Origin: Aradus depressus
Taxonomy: Eukaryota > Arthropoda > Insecta > Hemiptera > Aradidae
Direction of reading: 5' to 3'
DNA length: 64,000 nt
Assembly (NCBI GenBank): GCA_963662175.1
Contig: OY759214.1
Coordinates: 7,378,001-7,442,000 of the forward strand
This document shows, one piece after another, positions 45,335 to 56,430 of this stretch (its first letter is position 1; each line of letters starts with the position of its first letter). Under the pieces are notes generated by a model that worked only from the letters and a program-made list of their open reading frames with translations, searched no databases and was not told the DNA's origin. Position numbers and translations under genes: made by a program.

Positions 45335-45548
45335 CCATTCTAGGAATAGATAATTAAATACACAATTTCTTTGTCAAACTTCACTATATATTCTCAAATA
45401 CTCTACTAGTTTCGCCGTGTTAAAGCATTATCAAGTTTATAAGTTACTCTTGATAATGCCTTAACACGGAAAAACTAGTTGAGTATTTGAGAATATATAG
45501 TGAAGTTTGACAAAGAAATTGTGTATTTTAATTATCTATTCGTAAAAA
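45335..45548. mobile_element. Foldback element, ~100-bp arms, ~10-bp loop
   Basis: AGATAATTAAATACACAATT, TCTTTGTCAAACTTCACTAT, ATATTCTCAAATACTC, CGCCGTGTTAA, GCATTATCAAG on the left are matched in reverse on the right. The centre is TTTATAAGTTA. Very high arm identity. Confidence 0.9.
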
Positions 45549-45579
45549 TAAATATAACATGTGGGATATATATAATTTG

Positions 45580-45872
45580 AAGGGCTATCAGAGTCAAATA
45601 AAGACAATATTCTTTTTTAAAGGTTCTGGAATCAATATAGCTCAAAATAGGAAGCCCAAAAATAATTATTAATTGTACCTTTAAAACAGACTATTGATGC
45701 CAAAAATCTGAAAAAGGTAGATTCTAATTTCATTTTTGAAATTTTGAGGCAAATTAGAACCGAAGGAAGAGCGAAAACATTCATATTTAACAACTTTCCA
45801 TCGCACATCAGTCGACTGTCTACGCTAATATTCAACAGTGATTTACATTAGGACTCGTAAATCCGCATAGTT
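45580..45872. other. No feature seen
   Basis: AT-rich; the minus-strand open frame 45632-45835 has no recognised product. Confidence 0.35.
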
Positions 45873-46434
45873 ACTTACATCGATACATTCATTATATCGG
45901 CAGTTGTTAGGGTTTTTGATTGAGCCCCCACCCTTCAACTCTCCTTCCCTTCAGCCGATATCGCTGAAATTTGACAGGTTATGTCTTCATTGATTTTTGA
46001 CTTTAAATATGAAAATACTTCGTTAGAACGTTAGTTATTAACGTTAAGCCTCCGCCCTAATCCCCATCTCCTTTTTGAGAGATCTGGCTGAAAATCGATA
46101 GCTGTTGTACCTATGGGTTGTCGCACATACAAAAGTTCGTCTTGATTCATTCATTCTATCGGCAGTTTTTAAGAGTTTTTATGTAAAGCATCCCCCTAAT
46201 CCCCCCTTCCCGCTGCTCGATTCGGCTGAAAAACGATAGGTATAGTCTTTAGAGGGTTCTACATTCACATATAAAATTTCGTGTCAATACATTCGTTCTA
46301 TCGGGAGTTATCGTTTCATAAACACACAGATGTTTTTTTCATAATTGAAATCTAGTAGTTGGAAAACTTTGAAAACTCCCCATCAAATTTTTGACCGATT
46401 ACATAACTTACCTCGTACAGCTGGAGAAGTATAA
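45873..46434 (-). repeat. Repeat A, near-complete copy
   Basis: Three units in minus order, then TAACTTACCTCGTACAGCTG. The distal hairpin end is missing. Confidence 0.82.
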
Positions 46435-46436
46435 AG

Positions 46437-47480
46437 TAGGTAAATCACCAGCAATGCACTTCCCCACTTCGAAATATTTGTAATCAAGTTTTCACTATCC
46501 CACTAATCGCTTCCCTCTTCTTCGGCCAATTCAGTTGAAAATCAATAGGTGTCTTCATTCTCAATCTTTATTTAAAATTCCGTACCGATACATTTATTAC
46601 ATCTGCAGTAACTAGAGTTTATGAGATTATCCTTTCCTCTAATCTGAATACCACTTCCCTTAGGCAAAATTCAGGTGAAAATCAGTAAGTGCTCTTAGGG
46701 AGTCGGCAGTTATTGGGATTTTTTAAATTAAACACACCCCCTCCATCTCTCCCTCCCTTTGGCAAATTTAGCTAAAAATAAGAGTTATCGTGTCCACAGA
46801 CAGACACGAGACTATTTATCGTCCGGGCAAGACTTGAATCGGTTTGGGTAAAGCCGGACCATTGGACGAGGATTTCAACTCCAAACTCTTCTTTTTTAAG
46901 AAGACGGACAGCCCGAACTGCTCGTATGGCGGCGTCGAGACTGCAGAACATGTAGTTCTCGAATGCCCGCTGTACGACGGGCCTAGGGTGGAGTTGATAC
47001 GCCGGACAGGATCGTACCTGGGACTAAATCCGAGGAAGCTGATGAGTGAGGCTGACTACCCGGAGTTGTGACGATTCGTGGCCTCCTGGCGGAAGGTAAA
47101 GAAGGCAGTTTAACGGTGGTTCCCAAGATGACCGCTGAGTGCTGGTAACACGGCCCATCTGCGACCGTCCTCGGTGCAACGCAGCCAAGAACGCAAGTGC
47201 CTGGCCCCGAGTTCCCTTGGGAAACGCCGATAAGGTAGGTTGGAGGACCCAACCTATCGCTCCGGCGATTGGCGGGGTCCTACAACCGGCCGTAGCACCA
47301 CTAAATGAATTTAAAATCTAAAATATGACCTGGATTCCCACCTACGCGGCGGACGGGTGTTTTTGAGCCCCCTCGACGATTTTTTTCTCTGATTTTCGGC
47401 TCAGGAGGTCGGAAAACATGAAAACACAACATTGAATTTCTGACCTTATACTACGTATGTACAATATCATATACTATACT
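46437..47480 (-). repeat. Repeat A copy interrupted by an R1-like LINE fragment
   Basis: 46437-46810 runs from the hairpin end (GTAGGTAAATCACCAGCAAT) to GAGTTATCGTGTCCACAGAC. 47376-47480 resumes with CTCAGGAGGTCGGAAAACAT. Between them lies the LINE sequence 46811-47375. Confidence 0.72.
46811..47375 (+). pseudogene. R1-like LINE ORF2 C-terminus and 3' UTR, fragment 2
   Basis: Frame 2 from 46844 reads GPLDEDFNSKLFFFKKTDSP, NCSYGGVETAEHVVLECPLY, DGPRVELIRRTGSYLGLNPR, ending TGA at 47069. The C...H...C knuckle has Tyr where the second Cys is expected (NCSYGG instead of CSCGG). The GC-rich 3' UTR continues to about 47375. Sister of 12800-12990. Established: R1-clade ORF2 proteins end with such a knuckle. 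No RT domain and no 28S rRNA target nearby. Confidence 0.75.
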
Positions 47481-47799
47481 GTACAACTGGTGAAGTGAAA
47501 GACAGTTTAATTCTCATGGTAATTGGAAAATACTCGCAAGTTTTTTACACTTTCAAACTTTTGTCACTTCGAAAGAAAATAAAAAAAAAACGAAAAAGGA
47601 AATTAAAAGTTTTCAAGTGCTTTTAGAATAAAGTACCTAAAACTTTTATCTACCTCAGAACTTATTTTATTCAATCAACTTAATGAAAAGGAAATACAAC
47701 TTTCAATGATCATGTAATAAGTTCCCTGGATTCATCACTAGCAAACAGATTTGTGACAAAGTACCATGGAACCACATTACAATCATTACTATTTTATTA

Positions 47800-48712
47800 T
47801 TTTACTTCCCGAGTATAGGGGAAGTTATGTAAACCGTCAAAAATTCGATGCAGAGTTTTCAACGGAATTTTATATTTTCCAACCTCCAGATTCAAAAATG
47901 AAATAAAAAAAGTCTGTCTGTCTGTGTCTGTGAAGACGATAACTCCCGATAGAATGAATGCATCAATACGAAATTTTGTATATGAATCCAGAACACCATA
48001 ACGACGACACCTATTGATTTTCGGTAAAATCTTCCAAAGAAAAGGCTTAACACAATAACTTTAATAACTGCCGTTGTAAATCTTATATGTAAATTCAAAG
48101 CTCTCTTAGGACAACAGCTACGTTTTCAACCAAATCGACCAAACGGGGGAGGCTTAAAAACTATAGTAACTGCCATTGTCATAACTGTATTGACAAGAAA
48201 TTTCATATGTTACTTCAAAGCTCAACAAAAATGACACCTATTATTTTTCAGCGGAAGGGGAGGGGGATTAGATGGGGGTTCAGAACAAAATTCTCAATAA
48301 CTGCCGATGTTATGACTGTATCGAGACAAAATTAGGTTAGTTCTAGGATCCAGAAGCCACTAAATAAGTCAAATATTGAGTTTGTGCCCAAACAGTCGAT
48401 TGGCTTTGGAGGGAGAGCGAAAACACAACTAATCAACCGTTAGGGCTAAAACGCAATGTTTGACTTGCATAGTGGCTTCTGAAACCTCATATTAAATGTT
48501 GTGTCGATACATTTATTACATCGGCAGTTATTAGGGTTTTTGAGTTCAGCCTCCCTCTGATCCTCCCTCATTTTTGGTCGATTAGACTGAAAATCAGTAT
48601 GTGTTGTCGATAGAAGGTTCTGGATACACATGCAAAATGTCATGTTGATACATTTTTTTTCTATCGGCAGTTAAGTATCGTCTTCACAGACAGACGAACG
48701 AATGATCTCCAT
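47800..48712. repeat. Repeat A, plus copy meeting a minus copy
   Basis: 47800-48465 is plus (ACTTCCCGAGTATAGGGGAA start, three units, GTCGATTGGCTTTGGAGGGA). 48465-48712 is minus (TGGCTTCTGAAACCTCATAT to ATCGGCAGTTAAGTATCGTC). Joined at the distal ends. Confidence 0.82.
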
Positions 48713-48715
48713 CTG

Positions 48716-49580
48716 CCTTCCAGTCTGGAAGTGGTGGGTGGCATGTAGGGGTAGGAAGCGGAGGTCTGGAGGTGGGGGGAGTCATGTAGGGGTAGGAGGC
48801 GGCGGTCTGGAGGTGGACGGTGTCATGTAGGGGTCGGAGGCGGCGGCCTGGAGATAGACGGTGCCAAGAGGTCTGAAGGTGGACGGTGTCATAGAGGGGT
48901 GGGAGGCGGATGTCTGGAGGTGGACTGTGTCATGTAGGGGTGGGAGGCGGAGGTCTGGAGGTGGACGGTGTCATGTAGGGGTGGGAGGCGGAGGTCTGGA
49001 GGTGGACGGTGTAATGTAGGGGTCGGAGGCAGTGGTCTGGAGGTGGACGGTGTCATGTAGGAGTCGGAGGCAGTGGTCTGGAGATGGACGGTGTCATGTA
49101 GGGGTGGGAGGCGGAGGTCTGGAGGTGGACGGTGTAATGTAGGGGTCGGAGGCGGCAGTCTGGAGGTGGACGGTGTCACGTAGGGGTCGGAGGCGGCGAC
49201 CTGGAGATAGACGGTGCCAAGAGGTCTGAAGGTGGACGGTGTCATAGAGGGGTGGGAGGCGGATGTCTGGAGGTGGACTGTGTCATGTAGGGGTGGGAGG
49301 CGGCAGTCTGGAGGTGGACAGTGTCATGTAGGGGTGGGAGGCGGAGGTCTGGAGGTGGACGGTGTCATGTAGGGGTGGGAGGCGGAGGTCTGGAGGTGGA
49401 CGGTGTAATGTAGGGGTCGGAGGCAGTGGTCTGGAGGTGGACGGTGTCATGAAGGAGTCGGAGGCAGTGGTCTGGAGATGGACGGTGTCATGTAGGGGTG
49501 GGAGGCGGAGGTCTGGAGGCGGCAGTCTGGAGGTGGACGGTGTCACGTAGGGGTCGGAGGCGGCGACCTGGAGGTGGAGG
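48716..49580. repeat. 41-bp G-rich minisatellite, ~21 units, with a 353-bp higher-order duplication
   Basis: The unit contains GGAGGCGGAGGTCTGGAGGT and GGACGGTGTCATGTAGGGGT. An irregular block with GAGATAGACGGTGCCAAGAG occurs at 48851 and again at 49204, and the units around it repeat in the same order. Opens long minus-strand frames (LQTTASDS, PPPTPTLHRP) that follow from composition. Confidence 0.93.
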
Positions 49581-49925
49581 TTAAGGGCAGCACCCAACTG
49601 CTTATCTCCACTGTAGCTAGGTAGTTAATCCCGTAAATCTGCCCCCTCGGCGCCTCCTCCCCTCTCTCCACAAATTAGACCAATTATTCTCCTTCTAACT
49701 TCTTCCTTTGCTTCTGCCCTCCTCCAGAAACTTGCCTCTTCCCAGGATATCTCCTTATTAAATCACCAACTGCTCCCTTACTGAAATAAGAAAAAAAAAG
49801 TAATAATATCTTTTATAACTCTGTGGTCATGGTGTAAAAGTTGTTAATCTAAAAAAAAAAAAATGTTTCGTGATATTGACGTTTGAAGAAATATCCACTT
49901 TTCATTTGTTTCTATATTTATTTAT
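49581..49925. other. C/T-rich sequence, no gene seen
   Basis: Pyrimidine-rich 49630-49780, then AT-rich. Confidence 0.35.
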
Positions 49926-50140
49926 TACTTCTCTGGTTATATGAAGTATGGGGAAGTTATGTGATCGGTCGAAAATTCGATGCGGAATTTTCAACGGAAT
50001 TTCATGTTTTCCGACCACTAGATACCAATTATAAAAAATAAACTGTATGTGTCAGTCTGTGAGCACGATAACTCCTGATAGAATGAATGTATCGAAGCGA
50101 CATTTCTTTTGTAAATCCAGAACCCGCTAAATGCATAAAT
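49926..50140 (+). repeat. Repeat A terminus and first unit
   Basis: TTACTTCTCTGGTTATATGA, GATCGGTCGAAAATTCGATG, GATAACTCCTGATAGAATGA. Confidence 0.8.
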
Positions 50141-52238
50141 AATACTAACTATAATTAATAAGATTAATAAAATCCAAATAATTTTAGTGCAATGCAAACA
50201 GTCGATGATCTGACAATATCTACTGACATTTTTTATGAAAACAAGGTTTTTATTCAGTTAGGATCATTATAATACTGTGCACAAATGTGAGAGCATGCTA
50301 TCTGCTGGAAAAATAATTGTTCAAGTTACTTTACCTAAAAACATTTGCAAGCTTCCTTATTAGTAGGAACAATAACAGCTATCAGTTCTCCTGTTGAGGT
50401 TATTATAGGGTTACCTCACCAAGGATCACACAAATGGAATGCGATTCTGTGCATAGTTTCTTGAGTCGTACAAATTGAATTTCTTCAATTTTTTTTTGTT
50501 CTCCAGTAAAAAAGAATATTATGCACTTAGCAGTTATATACCACGTTTCCATGGCACTGAACTATTAAAAAACAATTTTGGTTCGAACCAAAAATGTTTC
50601 CATGATGAGTTTTGGAAACTGTTTTCAAAACAGTTTTGAAAGATATCAACTCCTTACCCTGTTATCTCGAATAGGTTATGCTACTTGTTTGTTCTATTTT
50701 CGCTTTTTTTGTTTTATTAATCTATTTTTAATTAAACTAAAAACTTAGAAACACAAACAACTGACAAAACTTCAGGAAGTAGGTTACAGTAGCAAAAAGG
50801 TTATAATTGAAAGACAAGGTTACTTATGTACGTGGTTGCTGCGCATGCCTCAAAACGTTTTTTAACTTACTCCTGTTTCCATAGTATTTTTTCAGAACAG
50901 TTTACATCTCAAAACCAAAAATTTCCTGTCAACCTTGAACCAAAACTGTTTCGAAATCACCGTTTCCATCGGGTTTTGAAAACCAGAAAAAAAAAGTCTA
51001 GATATAACATAGCCTTGATGACACTTGAAAAAATAATCCTTGCAGCCAGAAAAGTACTGGAATTTTTGAGGTCTGACAGTATAAATGTATACAATAGAAA
51101 TAACCCCTCCCATAAACTGTTGACAGTGTCAACTTGGTTCTTGGAGTTTACCTAGAGGAGCAATTTCAAGTGACAATATAGCAGGTTTTCAGTTTCAAAT
51201 TCAATTTTAAATTTAATCGGGTTGTTGTTGTTCATACCTTATAATAATGGTCTTCGATAAAACAAGTCCTAATCCATTTCCTAATTCCATCGAAGTAGTT
51301 TGTCGCGAAAAGCAACGTCACTGTGAAGGTTCTTCTTTAGGCTTTAGGTTCTTTTGATATCCAATATTCTACAAAAAAAACTGAGGAATTAATAAGTTAT
51401 GATATATATTTGTTTTCATGTAAGCAACGTCTAATAACACTTGAAACATTAAATGCAACATTATCTTGAGAATGCTTGCCTATAACCTAACAAATGGTAA
51501 CGTATCGAAGTGAAACGATACTAAAGTCGATTAAAGCAAGGATAGAATTTTTTTAGCCTAATACACACATGGATCAGTAAATTAGCGAAAAAATTATAAA
51601 TATTTCCTGATTTGAAATAGAGCATTCATAATTGAAAGCTTCAGAGGTCTTAATAAACTGTTTTGTCGATATGGTTCTAAATATGTAGATAAAAATCCCC
51701 ATCTCAGAAGAGGGGTCAGTCCCTATTTTAACATACTCTTTACCAAAATTTATCTTGTATAATTCACAACAAAAAAAAAATAGTAATAGAAATTTACTTA
51801 TTTAATCCAGTTGAAAATAAAATCAAAGAAAACAATATATGAACGCTAATACAATAAATATAATGTTTAAATAAAACGTTTTTTTTTTTAAATAAGCCTA
51901 CTGTATATGAAATGAACGTCATTGCTTCTAAATATAAATATCTTACAGCTGGTCATGGTATAAGATGTATATAGAAACTGAATAGCCAGTGAAATACATC
52001 GACAGAAAAATTATAAAAATTTACTAAAAGAGAAAATAGAAGGAATTGATATTAAATCAAAGAAAAAAATCTGAAAGTTACATTACCTGGCATGTTTTCG
52101 CAGGAAAACAACAATAATTTTCTTTTGTCCCCTTGCTATTTTTCAAAATGAAGTAAAAATTTTAGCAATTTCATTAAAAAGTGTTAAGTAACAGAACAGA
52201 TTATTCTCTCTTATAATAAAAACAATAATAATACTCAA
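50141..52238. other. AT-rich sequence, no gene confirmed
   Basis: 50555-50990 repeats GTTTCCAT four times and AACCAAAA-type text, suggesting an unrecognised element. The 109-codon plus frame at 50826 lacks any known motif. Confidence 0.35.
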
Positions 52239-52440
52239 GGTGGCCGTGCGGGCTAGAGGGTAGGGCTTTGGTTGCATAGTCTGAACATGGTTTGCGGGTT
52301 CGAATCCCGTCCGGGAGTGAGTTTTATTTCGTAGATAGATCTCCCTCCCGGGGCCATGGATGTCGAAAATAACTAGTTAACACAGTGACATGGCTAATAT
52401 GCATCGTAGATGAGGCCAAAAAACAAAATAATAAATAATA
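52239..52440 (+). mobile_element. SINE-2, copy 1 (tRNA-derived)
   Basis: The head GGTGGCCGTGCGGGCTAGAG is box A-like; GGGTTCGAATCCCGTCC is a perfect box B context. Body TTTTATTTCGTAGATAGATC and CCGGGGCCATGGATGTCG, then an A-rich tail. Reverse copy at 59759-59980. Confidence 0.85.
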
Positions 52441-52462
52441 CATACTTCAAAATTGATATGTA

Positions 52463-53665
52463 TCGGGTTGTAAAAAAGGTTCTGTCCGAATTTTGGTAAA
52501 CATTTAAAAAAATATATTCACATTATTAAAAATATTTAATCTACATTGTATTCTCCATCAAGTTGCACTATCTTCAACCAACGTTCGGGCATCTTATCAA
52601 TCCAGGATACATAAAAGCATTTTTTTGACAGAAAAAAGCTTGTAATGCTGATTTCACCTCTTCAGTTGTTTTGAAATTCTTCCCCCTTAAAAAATGAGGA
52701 AGCGACCGAAAAAGGTGGTAATCTGATGGGGCTGAGAGAGGACTTGCCAACCTAGACTCATGATTTTTTGCTGAGTGAGTTTGGATGTGTGAGGTCTGGC
52801 GTTGTCATGATGCAAAATAATACCTTTTCTGTTCACCAATGCGGGGTTTTTAATCCGTAAAGCGTTATTCAATCTGTCTAATTGTTGGCAATAGACTTCT
52901 CCAGTAACCATTTGGTTAGGTTTTAACAGCTCTAAGTGGACCATACCTTGCCTACTCCACCAGACGCAAAGCAGCACCTTTTTTGGGTGCAACCCTGCTT
53001 TTGGGGTAGGTACTGGTTTTTTTCCCGCACTCAGCCATTGTTTCTTCTTCTCTGGATTTTCGTAGAGAACCCATTTTTCGTCCCCAGTAATTATACGGTC
53101 CAAAAGAAGGGGTTTGCGTCTGTCTAGAAAGCAATGATGTACCTACAGATGGAAAGTCGTTGTTTGCTCTTGAGTGAGAGTGTATGAGGAACCCATACTT
53201 CTTCTCTAATCGTTTTTCCAAGTGCTTGGAGGCGATTTCCAATTGTTGCATGGGAACATTCGAACTTTTCTGCTAATTCCCTCAAAGTTTGACGATGATC
53301 GCTCTCCACTACTTCTTTCAGGAAGTCATCAAGATATGAATCTGTAAGGCTGTAATCACAGTTGCAAAATTTTTCGAACTACCAACGGCACGTATGGTCC
53401 TCTACCGCACGAATGCTTCGAGCCGCAGCACTTGCATTATTACAGCGATTAAATTCAAAAAGCCTACAATGCCTCAAATGTTCTTTTGTCACTTCCATGA
53501 TGAGTACTGAATTACTGTTTGAGATTATTTTCTTTTGTAAACAGGATTTAATACTCAGAACTGAAGCCAACTCTTTTGAAAATTAACATAAACAAACACA
53601 GAGATGTAAACAATTATTTTATTATGCCAATTTATAAATCTGACAGAACTTTATTGACAACCCAT
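52463..53665 (-). mobile_element. Mariner-family transposon, both inverted ends present
   Basis: Left end CGGGTTGTAAAAAAGGTTCT (52464 on) matches the right end read inward, TGGGTTGTCAATAAAGTTCT. TA lies next to both ends (52461-52462; 53666-53667). About 1.2 kb, the usual mariner size. Confidence 0.88.
52536..53498 (-). pseudogene. Mariner transposase, frameshifted
   Basis: Pieces in order on the minus strand: MEVTKEHLRHCRLFEFNRCN and NASAAARSI (from 53498), a stop near 53379, then QTLRELAEKFECSHATIGNR (HTH), EVWVPHTLS linker, another break near 53125. Then DRIITGDEKWVLYENPEKKK (first catalytic Asp), HHDNARPHTS (second Asp), a short deletion before APSDYHLFRSLPHFL (third Asp), and KMPERWLKIVQLDGEYNVD with stop at 52536. 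All three Asp of the D,D,D triad are visible, but at least three frame disruptions inactivate it. Confidence 0.88.
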
Positions 53666-53814
53666 TAGTAAGTCCTGGAAAGAGTTTTATTCAATTTATC
53701 TGTTTTTTGTTTTTCCGGAAAGTTTTGAAACAAAAAAGTTTTTTTTTATCCGTTCTTCTATTTTCCAGGAAATTTTAAAACTAAACAAATACCAAATTAA
53801 AAATAATAATTATC

Positions 53815-54015
53815 TTCCTTGTGGGCTCCTGAATATTCACAATTAACATCTCCATGGAGAATTAATCAACCTCATTTTCACTCATCCTCTGAAATTGACT
53901 GATTTGGCTGAGAGAATCAACTTTTCTTGTCATTCGTTACATCGGCAAATAATTTTTTTGAGTTTAAGGGGGGGGGGGGGGGGCTTTACACAAAAAATTT
54001 AATTACTGCCGATGT
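53815..54015. repeat. Repeat A pieces left of the jockey insertion, with G16
   Basis: Minus text to about 53960, G16 at 53968-53983, then plus text ATTACTGCCGATGTCATGAA that resumes at 55507 beyond the insertion. Confidence 0.75.
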
Positions 54016-54027
54016 CATGAATTTACT

Positions 54028-55494
54028 TTTTTTTTTTTTGTCTCTATAATGTTGGTCGCAACTGTTACCATGACGCAACAACCAGATACCAAGAGGACTT
54101 CATTGAATGTGGATGACTTGATTGGCGTGAGAGAGGAAGGCCACCCAGCGGTAGCTCCTCAGGGCGAAATTTAAAACAATGAATATTATGGTTATTATCA
54201 ATGAATGGGGATTTTATGATTTTGTTTCAAGAAGTGGGGGGTTGTAATTTGGGATTATATTAAGTCACGGTTCCACCTCCTCTTCAATCTCCTGGGAGGA
54301 TTGTGTGGCAAGTGTGGTGAAGAAAGAGAGTGGATGTATGGATTTGGGTGTGAATGCTATTTGTTGTGGAAACGTCTGTAAAGGTCCTGAATTGTGTCGT
54401 GTACTGTGTTTATCATGAGGTCATTGTGAAGTGTTCTGTTACTTACGTATGGTGGGCATTGTGTAATGAGTCTGAGTGTCTTTGACTGGAAAACCTGGAT
54501 ACGTTTCAGGTTAGATATTTTAGCCGAACCGTAGATTTGTGAGCCGTACATCCGGAGTGGCTTCAGTAGAAACGTGTAGCAGTTACGCTTTTGTGTTAAG
54601 GGTAATTTTGAATGTCTGTGCAGAAGATAATAAAGCATTTTAAATCGTTTGTTAAGTGTATTACGTAAGAGGCGTGTATGTGGGTTCCATGTCAGTCGTC
54701 TGTCCAGAGTAAGTCCCAAATATCTTACGATGTCTGAGTCTGAGGGAGGGGCTTGTTGTAGATAAAAACGGCGGGACATGTATCTCGTCTTAATGTAAAT
54801 GTTATATGTTGTGATTTGTTCGTGTTGAGTTTAATTTTCCAAATGTTGCACCAGTTCTCAAGTTGAGTAAGATGGTGTTGTAATGTGAACGAGGCATGTA
54901 TGGAAGATTCAGCAGCAGCTAAGATGGCAGTGTCATCGGCGTATGTAGCTGTCAAGGTATGTGGTGACGTGGGCATGTCTGAGGTGTAAAGTGTATATAA
55001 CAAATAATAAATTCCTGTCCCTGACAAACACTTCCTGCCATACAGAGGTGGAGGGAGTAGCCTCAGGAGTTGTGGCTTCTGCTTTTTTACCTTCGTCACC
55101 CATGACTGATTGTAAGTTAAAACTTACTCATCAAAAAAAAAAAAAGTTAAAAAAAAAAAAAAAAAAAAAAAACACGAAACAATAACATCAAATTAAAACA
55201 TAAAACGAACAAAAGAAAGTAAAGATAAAAGAAAGTAAAAGGAATAAACTGAGTTAAATTGAAATATTTCAAGTAAGGTTATTTTTTCAAGTTTCTAATG
55301 AACACATAAAGTTTCAAGTTTCGAATGAACACATAACATAAAATTCGAACAGAAAATAACCACAGTTCTCTTAAAAAAAAAAAAAAGAATCGAAAATATT
55401 TTAAACAATAAGTTTAAATAGCCTTCAAAGAAAACGAATATTGAGGAGCACAAAAACGTGTTGTTCACCATACGGTAGTTGGCCACGTCATCCC
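54028..55494 (-). mobile_element. Jockey-clade LINE, internally deleted, with 12-bp TSD
   Basis: Direct repeats CATGAATTTACT at 54016-54027 and 55495-55506. The minus strand has poly(A) (T13 at 54027-54039), a 3' UTR, the RT C-terminal coding region, and then an ORF1-like start (ATG near 55100: MGDEGKKAEATTPEATPSTS). A 5' leader follows up to 55494. The start of ORF1 is joined almost directly to the end of the RT domain near 55010-55040, so several kilobases are missing while both ends and the TSD are intact. Confidence 0.85.
54357..55020 (-). pseudogene. Jockey ORF2: end of RT domain and C-terminus
   Basis: LYTLYTSDMPTSPHTLTATY then ADDTAILAAAESSIHASFTL (YADD catalytic box at about 54950), WCNIWKIKLNTNKSQHITFT, a frame change in the 54725-54779 overlap, DIVRYLGLTLDRRLTWNPHT, LLKPLRMYGSQIYGSA, LRLITQCPPYVSNRTLHNDL and stop near 54357. 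The YADD, VRYLG and P.MYG motifs are jockey ORF2 hallmarks. Endonuclease and most of the RT are absent. Confidence 0.85.
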
Positions 55495-55506
55495 CATGAA
55501 TTTACT

Positions 55507-55600
55507 GACACAAAATTTAGTATGAGGGTTTAGGAGACTCTATGTAAGTGAATGTAATAATTTATTGACATAAAACATTTCCCTACTAGAGGTCGTGCGG
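55507..55600 (+). repeat. Repeat A remainder right of the jockey insertion
   Basis: GACACAAAATTTAGTATGAG and GGTTTAGGAG continue the text broken at 54027; matches 33970-34010. Confidence 0.75.
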
Positions 55601-55663
55601 ATCCTGGTGAAGCTTGACCTTGGGCAGAGAAAGCAGTTCGAAAATATTTAATTTCAAGCCTAA

Positions 55664-55913
55664 AAGAACATTTTCCCAACAATTCACAGGTTTTTGAAAA
55701 TTATAGCTACACTTCTAGTTTCTATAGCAACAAGTGAACGGTCTTTCTCAACCCTTAGACGTATGAAAAGCTATATCAGAAATAGAACTAGCCAAGACTG
55801 ATTGAATGGATTAGCTCTGATGTTAATACACTGAGACATTTATCTAGACTCTGAAACAGTTTTAAACAAGCTTGCCCAATCAAAAGCTAGAAGACTTGAA
55901 TTAATTTTGTAAT
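55664..55913 (+). pseudogene. hAT transposase C-terminal dimerisation region, fragment
   Basis: Reads FPTIHRFLKIIATLLVSIAT, SERSFSTLRRMKSYIRNRTS, an in-frame stop, LNGLALMLIH, a second stop, DIYLDSETVLNKLAQ, KARRLELIL, then TAA at 55911. A-T-x-E-R-S-F-S-x-L-R-R-x-K-x-x-x-R and LNGLAL are the signature of the hAT dimerisation domain in ZMYM/DUF4371-type proteins. No upstream part detected. Confidence 0.8.
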
Positions 55914-56430
55914 GACCCTAAAACAATCAACTATGTATACTATACACACACATATATATATATATATTTTTTTTTCATTTATAAATTTAAAGAAAAAAAT
56001 TGAAATTTCAGTGAAATTTTGATACATGAAGCTCCTATTTATAGCTGAGGAAGAAATACAATTTTCCTGATGATAAGAACCCAAATGAAGTGAGACACGG
56101 ATGGATCTTAAGACAGTGGTAGCGTTATCAATAACCTTGTCAGGATCCTTGTTGACGTTTGGCCCTTCATCCAGACATATGTTCCTGCTATAGCTCATCC
56201 ATCACAAGACTGACATCACAACCCTACTTAAGACGTACCGAAGCTCTTTATTCAATAAAGTCTTCAGAGAGTAACCCTGATTAGATCATACATTGTAGTT
56301 TCCGTAGAGTTCTATATAAAGACCCAGTTATGGAGACCTATTCATTGTTGATTTATAATGGCCCGGGTCAACTTCCATTTTCTAAACTTAGTATTCCAAC
56401 TTAACCATTGTTCAGTTCATAACCGATGTT
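55914..56430. other. No gene seen
   Basis: AT-rich with a TA/CA simple run at 55943-55968. Confidence 0.4.

Noticed and set aside
48889..49597. Proline-rich minus-strand frames of 104-118 codons
   Set aside because: Products of the 41-bp G-rich minisatellite; composition explains the open frame.
50826..51155. 109-codon plus-strand gene
   Set aside because: No domain, AT-driven composition, overlapped by an equally open antisense frame.
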